Shown piece by piece: positions 32,880 through 41,087 of a stretch of DNA of 41,087 nucleotides. The notes beneath the pieces were generated by a model. The model searched no databases. It had not been told where the DNA came from and saw nothing but the letters and a program-made list of their open reading frames with translations. The first letter of the stretch is position 1; each line of letters opens with the position of its first letter. The stretch is from positions 1 through 41,087 of the forward strand of contig JAJUGJ010000028.1 in assembly GCA_029268225.1 (NCBI GenBank), given 5' to 3'. Source of the stretch: Burkholderiales bacterium. Lineage in GTDB: Bacteria > Pseudomonadota > Gammaproteobacteria > Burkholderiales > Burkholderiaceae_C. Position numbers and translations under genes: made by a program.

Positions 32880-34703
32880 ATGTCTGCTTCATCGCGGGAC
32901 CCACAGACCTCATGGTTTGGTCGATCCGAGCCCAATCACGCCGATGCCTGGTCTGACACGACCGATCTACCCTGGTCGACATCGACTCACGAAGAGGCAG
33001 GGCCTCGAGGGCGGCGAGACGACCAATCCTTCCTGCGCACCTACCGGACGTTCCTGAGCGCGCGGGCGCTGCTCGCTGTGGTGCTGCTGGCCCTGCTGGC
33101 TGGCAACTGGCTGATGGGCAATCGGGCGCTGATCTGGATTGTCACGGCCGTGGCTTACGCCAGCCTCGCTTTGCTGCTGTGGGCGTGGCCCTCCACCGTG
33201 GCCCATCAACGTACCGGGGGCGCGCCCGGCACGCCGACCCTGAGCCCCCGTCAGGCTGTTTTCAGCATCGGTCTGGATCTCGCCTTTTTCTCGCTGCTCC
33301 AGCACCTGATGAGCACCGCGCTCAACACCCAGGCCTTGCTGGCCCTGCCGGTGCTGATGGCAGGGGTCATGATGCCCAGGCTGGTGGCGTTGGCCGTGGC
33401 TGCGGTGGCCTCACTCAATCTGCTGGCGGCTGCATGGATCCAAGGCACCCTCACGGCCACCTTGAGCGCACAGCTCACCGAGGCCGGCTTGACGGGTTTT
33501 GGCTTGTTCGCCATCGCCGCATTGGCAAGTGAACTGGCCGCGCGCGTGGCCCGAGAGGAGCGCAGCGCCCGAGGCAGCCTGGAGCTGGCACGGCAGCAGG
33601 CACAGCTGAACCGGCTGGTGATGGAGGAGATGAGTGAGGGCGTGTTGGTGGTCGACCGGCAAGGACGCGTGCGCACGGCCAACCCGGCGGCACGTCGCCT
33701 GCTGGGTGCCCAAGGGCTCGCACCGCTCGCACCGTTTCAATTGCGTGGCCAATCCGCATGGCAAGGCTTGGTTCAGGCGGTCGACCAGGCCGTGAGTGCG
33801 CCGCTGCAGGCTGAAGCCGGCCAGGAGGTGCGGCTGCATTTCGACGATGGCAGCCGCAGAGACCTGAGGGTGCGCGTGCGCTTTACCCGCGGGCACAAGG
33901 CGCTGCAAGCGGAGGACATGTGCATGCTGTGGCTGGAAGATCTGCGCATCGTGCGTGCTCGCCAGCGTCAGGACAAGCTGGCCGCCATGGGACGGATGTC
34001 GGCGGGGATTGCCCACGAAATCCGCAATCCGCTGGCCGCCATCTCCCAAGCCAATGCCCTGCTGGGGGAGGACGCGACCAACCCGACACAGCACCGCCTG
34101 ACACGGATGATTTCGGAGAACGTCGTGCGACTGCAGCACATTGTCGACGACATCCTCGCCGTGGCACCAGGCGCTCGCCCCCCAGCGCCAGCGATCGATG
34201 CGGTCGAGGCCACGCAGTCCATCTGCAACGAGTGGCGACTCACCCACGGACTGAGCGATGGGCCCTCGTCGCTGCTGCAGCTGCGTCTGACCGACCTCTC
34301 ACAAGCCCCAGGGCCGCTGCGCGTGCGCTTCGAGCCTGAGCACCTCCAACGGGTGCTGGTGAACCTGCTGGACAACGCCTTGCGCCACGGCAGCGGACAG
34401 CCCGGGGCCATTGAGGTCGGACTCACCTGGCGTCCTGCCCGTCACGGCGGCGCAATGCTGGTGTTATCCATCGGCAGTGATGGTGAGCCCCTGAGCGCTG
34501 AAACTGAGCGCTCGCTCTTCGAACCCTTCTTCTCTACGCGCAGCCGTGGTACCGGTCTGGGCTTGTATATTTGCAAGGAGCTGTGCGAACGTCATGGGGC
34601 GGCCATCGACTATCGACAGCATCCCCCGGCAGTACGCCACCGCAACGAGTTTTTCGTCACGATGCCGATCGAACCTGAAGGGTCCGCCCTCCACATCGCA
34701 TGA
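32880..34703 (+). CDS. pilS: Sensor histidine kinase PilS
   Basis: A 607-residue membrane kinase. A polar N-terminal stretch (1-55) is followed by six predicted membrane helices (about 57-220), a PAS-like region (about 240-350; MSEGVLVVDRQGRVRTANPA) and the kinase core. His379 in AHEIRNPLAAISQA is the phosphorylation site. NLLDNALRHGSG is the N box and GTGLGLYICKELCE the G2 box. The G1 box is atypical (SDGEPL instead of D-G-G-P), as in other kinases of this subgroup. With PilR it controls sigma-54-dependent pilin and twitching genes. It overlaps pilR by ATGA. Confidence 0.93.
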   Translation: MSASSRDPQTSWFGRSEPNHADAWSDTTDLPWSTSTHEEAGPRGRRDDQSFLRTYRTFLSARALLAVVLLALLAGNWLMGNRALIWIVTAVAYASLALLLWAWPSTVAHQRTGGAPGTPTLSPRQAVFSIGLDLAFFSLLQHLMSTALNTQALLALPVLMAGVMMPRLVALAVAAVASLNLLAAAWIQGTLTATLSAQLTEAGLTGFGLFAIAALASELAARVAREERSARGSLELARQQAQLNRLVMEEMSEGVLVVDRQGRVRTANPAARRLLGAQGLAPLAPFQLRGQSAWQGLVQAVDQAVSAPLQAEAGQEVRLHFDDGSRRDLRVRVRFTRGHKALQAEDMCMLWLEDLRIVRARQRQDKLAAMGRMSAGIAHEIRNPLAAISQANALLGEDATNPTQHRLTRMISENVVRLQHIVDDILAVAPGARPPAPAIDAVEATQSICNEWRLTHGLSDGPSSLLQLRLTDLSQAPGPLRVRFEPEHLQRVLVNLLDNALRHGSGQPGAIEVGLTWRPARHGGAMLVLSIGSDGEPLSAETERSLFEPFFSTRSRGTGLGLYICKELCERHGAAIDYRQHPPAVRHRNEFFVTMPIEPEGSALHIA

Positions 34704-36262
34704 GCTCCCCTGCCCTTCATCGCCTGCTGGTTGTTGACGACGAGCCAGACCTGCGCACCCTCTACGAACTGACCCTGCTGCGTGAGGGCTACGACGTGGA
34801 GACCGCGGGCACCGTGGGCGAGGCCTGGCAGCACCTGCAAGACCAGACCTTCAGCGCCGTCATCACCGACATGCGCCTGCCAGACGGCACCGGGCTCGAC
34901 CTGCTGCAGCGACTGGAGGCCGGGGGGCGTCGCGAGAAATCCATCGTCATCACCGCCTACGGGTCGGCCGAGAACGCCGTGAGCGCCCTCAAGAGCGGCG
35001 CCTACGACTACCTGACCAAGCCGGTCGACCTCAAGCAGTTTCGGTCGGTGGTGGCCGCCGCCATTGCCTCCGAGCGCCCAGGACAGCCGGTGCCAGGTGT
35101 CACCGTCACGGCATCGCCCCCCAACGCAGCCTCAATCAGTCCCTGCCTCCCCCCGCCGCGGGCCCTGTCGCGTCTGGCTGGCCACAGCGCCCCCATTCAG
35201 CACGTGCGCGAACTGATCGAGAAAGTCGCCCGAAGCATGGCCCCGGTGATGCTCTGGGGCGAATCCGGCACGGGCAAGGAGTTGGTCGCACGGGCCATCC
35301 ACGATGTCAGCGTGCGAGCCGAGCGCCCCTTCATCCCGGTCAACTGTGGCGCCATTCCAGAGCAATTGCTGGAAGCAGAGTTCTTCGGTTACCGCAAGGG
35401 GGCGTTCACCGGCGCCCAGGAAGACCGGGAAGGCTTTTTTCAGGCAGCACACGGGGGCACCCTGTTTCTGGATGAAATTGGGGACCTGCCGCTGGCGATG
35501 CAATCGAAGCTGCTGCGCGCCATCCAGGAGCGCGCCGTCCGACCTTTGGGTGCCACGCACGAGGTGGGGGTCGATGTGCGCCTGCTCAGCGCCACCCACA
35601 AGGACCTGCAGAGTGAAGTCAAGGCCGGACGCTTCCGCCAAGACCTGTACTACCGCCTCAATGTCATCCAGGTCACCCTGCCCGCGCTGCGTGAGCGCCT
35701 GGAAGACCTGCCTGAGCTGAGCGCCCGCATCCTGGAGCGAATCGCCCATGAGGCCGGTCTGTGCCCGCCGCCCACGCTCAGCCAGGCAACCATGCGAGCC
35801 CTGATGCAGCACCCCTTCCCGGGCAATGTGCGCGAACTCGAGAACCTGCTGCAGCGAGCCGTGGCCCTGAGCAGCCACTCGGTACTGGAGCCCGAGGACC
35901 TGGGCATTGCGTGCGAACGCGGACTTGCCCCGACCGCTCCCGACCACGCAGAAGACCGCTGTACCTTTGTTCTCCCTGATGTGATCTCGCAGAACGCCCC
36001 TCCTCCGGTCATCGCTTCTGCGGGCACCTCCCGGCCTGACACCTCCCCGCCTTTGCCCAGCGATCTGGCCGCACACCTCGATGAGATCGAGCGCGACATC
36101 CTGGTGCGCGCACTGGAAAAGCATCGCAACAACCGCACGGCTGCCGGGGCCAGCCTGGGCTTGTCGCTCCGCCAGATGCGCTATCGCATGGCGCGACTGG
36201 GCATCCAGATCACGGATCAAGGCGTGGTGTTGGGCGAACAGTTCGATCCCGATGCCATCTGA
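34700..36262 (+). CDS. pilR: Sigma-54 response regulator PilR
   Basis: A 520-residue NtrC-type activator. The receiver domain (1-120) has Asp57 in [10 protein letters not shown] as phospho-acceptor, with acidic DDEPD at the start and Lys in TKPVDLKQ. The AAA+ domain (about 160-400) has [15 protein letters not shown] (Walker A), GAFTGA (sigma-54 contact) and [13 protein letters not shown] (Walker B). A Fis-type helix-turn-helix ends the protein ([20 protein letters not shown]). It activates pilA-type promoters with RNA polymerase holding sigma-54. No pilin gene is in the window. Confidence 0.95.
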   Translation: MSSPALHRLLVVDDEPDLRTLYELTLLREGYDVETAGTVGEAWQHLQDQTFSAVITDMRLPDGTGLDLLQRLEAGGRREKSIVITAYGSAENAVSALKSGAYDYLTKPVDLKQFRSVVAAAIASERPGQPVPGVTVTASPPNAASISPCLPPPRALSRLAGHSAPIQHVRELIEKVARSMAPVMLWGESGTGKELVARAIHDVSVRAERPFIPVNCGAIPEQLLEAEFFGYRKGAFTGAQEDREGFFQAAHGGTLFLDEIGDLPLAMQSKLLRAIQERAVRPLGATHEVGVDVRLLSATHKDLQSEVKAGRFRQDLYYRLNVIQVTLPALRERLEDLPELSARILERIAHEAGLCPPPTLSQATMRALMQHPFPGNVRELENLLQRAVALSSHSVLEPEDLGIACERGLAPTAPDHAEDRCTFVLPDVISQNAPPPVIASAGTSRPDTSPPLPSDLAAHLDEIERDILVRALEKHRNNRTAAGASLGLSLRQMRYRMARLGIQITDQGVVLGEQFDPDAI

Positions 36263-36842
36263 GCTTGCCCCCCTCTGGTCACACGGCTGGTTGCGCGATG
36301 CGCGCGCGGTGCCGTCTCCCAACTTCGGCCCACGCCCGCCCGGCACGGCCGTGACCCTGGCCGTGATCCACTCCATCAGCCTGCCCCCTGGGGAGTACGG
36401 TGGCCCCGAGATCGAGCAGCTGTTCACCAACCAGCTCGACTGGGATGCCCACCCCTACTTCGATCAGATCCGCGGCATGGAGGTGTCCTCCCACTTCGTC
36501 ATCCGCCGCGACGGTGAACTGCTGCAGTTCGTGTCGGTGGACGAGCGGGCGTGGCACGCTGGGCGCTCCAGCTGGCAGGGCCGCGACAACTGCAACGACT
36601 ACTCGGTCGGCGTCGAGCTCGAAGGTCTGGAAGACCACCCCTTCGAGCCCGCGCAGTACACCCGGCTCGGAGAATTGCTGCGCACCCTCGCACAGCACTA
36701 TCCGATCAACCAGGTTGCAGGACACGAACACGTGGCCCCCGGCCGCAAGAAGGACCCTGGCTGCGCGTTCGATTGGCGCCAGTTACAAACACTCACATCC
36801 TGGCCGGACCAGGTCTTTCCATGGGGCCAGGCGCTCGCCTGA
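36252..36842 (+). CDS. ampD: 1,6-anhydro-N-acetylmuramyl-L-alanine amidase
   Basis: A 196-residue cytosolic zinc amidase that strips the peptide from anhydro-muropeptides during cell-wall recycling. Zinc ligands are His in VIHSISLPPG, and His and Asp in AGHEHVAPGRKKDPG. FVIRRDGELLQFVSVDERAWH is the family core. The start at ATG 36252 lies inside the end of pilR (11-base overlap, other frame); earlier in-frame starts run deep into pilR. Loss of this enzyme induces AmpC in bacteria that have ampR, which is not in the window. Confidence 0.95.
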   Translation: MPSELAPLWSHGWLRDARAVPSPNFGPRPPGTAVTLAVIHSISLPPGEYGGPEIEQLFTNQLDWDAHPYFDQIRGMEVSSHFVIRRDGELLQFVSVDERAWHAGRSSWQGRDNCNDYSVGVELEGLEDHPFEPAQYTRLGELLRTLAQHYPINQVAGHEHVAPGRKKDPGCAFDWRQLQTLTSWPDQVFPWGQALA

Positions 36843-36919
36843 GCGACGTTCCTCCTCTGGAAAGTCCGTTTTTGTGGCCGTGAATCCTGGGGCTTCCCCC
36901 GATCTCACAAACCTCGCAG

Positions 36920-36966
36920 ACACTACCCCTAGTGCTTGCGATGTCACAAAACACCAGATATAGTGC
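36920..36966 (+). promoter_or_regulatory. nrdA promoter with two NrdR boxes
   Basis: Two 16-base NrdR-like boxes, ACACTACCCCTAGTGC (36920-36935) and ACACCAGATATAGTGC (36951-36966), lie 31 bases apart start to start, about three helical turns. A promoter TTGCGA (36936-36941), 17-base spacer, TATAGT (36959-36964) is nested between and over them; box 2 covers the -10. NrdR is the known repressor of ribonucleotide reductase genes and binds such paired boxes. Confidence 0.85.
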
Positions 36967-37067
36967 TCGGACGCAGTGGCCTCCACGAACCCTTGTCGGG
37001 CTCGGAAGCCTGAATCTGGGGCCCGCCACGCTCGGTCGTGCGGCCCGACGAACCCCAAGGGAACTCC

Positions 37068-39935
<2,868 letters not shown>

Positions 39936-39941
39936 AGACGA

Positions 39942-40032
39942 AGGGCGACACGCCGCCAAGCCTGTCGCCCTGAATCCCCGTATTCATGCACCTTCTGACG
40001 TGTTTCGATGCACGGCAGCAACAACTGCTGCC
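39942..40032 (+). terminator. Two hairpins in the nrdA-nrdB gap
   Basis: AGGGCGACA/TGTCGCCCT (39942-39950, 39963-39971) is a 9-bp stem. GGCAGCA/TGCTGCC (40014-40020, 40026-40032) is a 7-bp stem with a 5-base loop. Neither has a T-run. They may slow or end nrdA transcripts, or protect them. Confidence 0.45.
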
Positions 40033-40051
40033 CGCATCTGTCAAGAAGTGC

Positions 40052-40081
40052 TTGGTGTTTATCACAACACCCTTCCATAAT
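40052..40081 (+). promoter_or_regulatory. Candidate nrdB promoter with an overlapping palindrome
   Basis: TTGGTG (40052-40057) and CATAAT (40076-40081) have an 18-base spacer. The palindrome GGTGTT-N6-AACACC (40054-40071) overlaps the -35 and spacer. It does not fit the NrdR box consensus well. The ATG of nrdB is 22 bases downstream of the -10. Confidence 0.4.
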
Positions 40082-40103
40082 CTGATGCCATAGGATATTT
40101 ACC

Positions 40104-41087
40104 ATGCTGGTCTGGGAAGAAGATTCCTCCAACGCCTCTTCAACACCTGTTGGTTCTGTGCCCCCCTCATCAGGCGTCGCACGGAACACGATGGCGTCAC
40201 CGTCGATCAGCGCTGCAACCCCGATGCCATCGGCATCTCAGGGCACTGCCCCCCGCAGCACTCCCACTCAAACCGCACCGCAAGCCCAGTTGGCTGCCAG
40301 CGCCTCGACCCGTCGCGTCAATGCGGCCGACAAGCGCATCATCAATGGCCAGACCGACGTCAACCAGTTGGTGCCCTTCAAATACAAGTGGGCTTGGGAA
40401 AAGTATCTGGCCACCTGCGCCAACCACTGGATGCCGCAGGAAGTGAACATGTCGCGCGACATCGCCTTGTGGAAGGATCCCAATGGTCTGTCCGAAGACG
40501 AGCGCCGCATCATCAAGCGCAACCTCGGCTTCTTCGTGACCGCCGACTCGCTGGCCGCCAACAACATCACCCTGGGCACCTACCGCCACATCACGGCGCC
40601 CGAGTGCCGCCAGTTCCTGTTGCGTCAGGCGTTTGAAGAAGCCATCCACACCCACGCTTATCAATACATCGTTGAAAGCCTGGGTCTGGACGAGTCCGAG
40701 ATCTTCAACGCGTACCACGAGGTCTCCTCCATCCGCGACAAGGACGAGTTCCTGATCCCCTTCATCGAGGCGATCATGGACCCGAACTTCAAGACCGGCA
40801 CACCCGAGAACGACCAGACCCTGCTCAAGTCGCTGATCGTGTTCGCCTGCCTGATGGAAGGTCTGTTCTTCTACGTCGGCTTCACGCAGATCCTGGCACT
40901 GGGTCGCCAGAACAAGATGACCGGCGCCGCCGAGCAGTATCAGTACATCCTGCGCGACGAGTCGATGCACTGCAATTTCGGCATCGACCTCGTGAACCAG
41001 ATCAAGCTCGAGAACCCGCACCTGTGGAGCGCGGCGTTCCGCGAGGAATTGAGTGGCCTGTTCCGGCGCGCGGTGGAGCTCGAGTAC
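40104..41087 (+). CDS. nrdB: Ribonucleoside-diphosphate reductase, beta subunit (partial at right edge)
   Basis: The first 328 codons of the radical-generating subunit. After a Ser/Thr/Pro/Ala-rich extension (about residues 8-70), common in related bacteria, the core starts at [20 protein letters not shown]. The di-iron ligands seen are Asp in NMSRDIALW, Glu and His in [14 protein letters not shown], and Glu and His in RDESMHCNF. The Tyr in IHTHAY is at the radical position (E. coli Tyr122), so a class Ia tyrosyl-radical enzyme is expected rather than the Phe-containing class Ic. The C-terminal tail that docks to NrdA lies outside the window. Confidence 0.95.
   Translation, partial: MLVWEEDSSNASSTPVGSVPPSSGVARNTMASPSISAATPMPSASQGTAPRSTPTQTAPQAQLAASASTRRVNAADKRIINGQTDVNQLVPFKYKWAWEKYLATCANHWMPQEVNMSRDIALWKDPNGLSEDERRIIKRNLGFFVTADSLAANNITLGTYRHITAPECRQFLLRQAFEEAIHTHAYQYIVESLGLDESEIFNAYHEVSSIRDKDEFLIPFIEAIMDPNFKTGTPENDQTLLKSLIVFACLMEGLFFYVGFTQILALGRQNKMTGAAEQYQYILRDESMHCNFGIDLVNQIKLENPHLWSAAFREELSGLFRRAVELEY

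Noticed and set aside
40104..40310. Long low-complexity N-terminal extension of NrdB as a novelty, or a class Ic enzyme
   Set aside because: Similar extensions occur in related NrdB proteins as I recall, and the radical Tyr is present in IHTHAY, so it is an ordinary class Ia subunit.

Overview
The window is a high-GC chromosomal segment from a betaproteobacterium, most likely Burkholderiales (Comamonadaceae or Aquabacterium/Leptothrix-like). The basis is gene order typical of that order: TPR protein-lolB-ispE-tRNA-Gln-prs-rplY-pth, rsmD-coaD-fdx facing ftsY, pilS-pilR-ampD, and nrdA-nrdB. Protein signatures also fit, such as the PP_0621-type small protein beside a YpjD-like protein. No phage, transposase, CRISPR array or plasmid gene is visible. 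The assignment rests on recognition, not on a search.

Positions 1-5436 hold accessory-looking genes on the + strand: possible integron debris at the left edge (half of an attC-like site at 192-217), two exported proteins, a VOC protein, a YfcF-type glutathione transferase, a second VOC gene broken by an in-frame TAA, a DUF2059 lipoprotein, and an exported catalase-like haem peroxidase overlapping or abutting a cytochrome b561. Positions 5467-9021 are a minus-strand iron-uptake operon (TonB-dependent siderophore receptor, PepSY protein, small membrane protein) behind a candidate Fur box. Positions 9215-13202 hold small membrane proteins, an ankyrin protein, a DUF1304 protein, a nitronate monooxygenase and a large unrecognised lipoprotein.

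Positions 13278-19668 combine folA, a TerC-family membrane protein and an oxidative-DNA-repair group: xth on +, and mutM, a dynamin-like GTPase and mutY in a row on minus. Positions 19739-25955 are the housekeeping cluster for lipoprotein sorting (lolB), isoprenoid synthesis (ispE), tRNA-Gln, PRPP synthesis (prs), ribosomal protein L25 (rplY) and peptidyl-tRNA recycling (pth). Positions 26568-32866 hold fdx, coaD and rsmD on minus, ftsY on +, then a DUF2726 protein and ffh on minus, so both protein partners of the signal recognition particle pathway are here, followed by a cytochrome-assembly-like protein.

Positions 32880-36842 are the pilS-pilR two-component system with ampD overlapping its end. 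Positions 36920-41087 are the class Ia ribonucleotide reductase genes nrdA and nrdB (nrdB runs off the right edge), with two NrdR-like boxes over the nrdA promoter.

The most unusual observations are: a Cys codon in place of the invariant P-loop glycine of Ffh; a run of 12 C in the coding sequence of ftsY; two convergent gene pairs with zero spacing whose abutting stop codons (TGATCA) sit in the loop of a hairpin; a dynamin-like gene lying between two oxidative-damage glycosylase genes; the VOC gene split by one stop codon; and the half attC-like site at the left edge. I see no clearly new multi-gene system; most of the window is conserved core genome.
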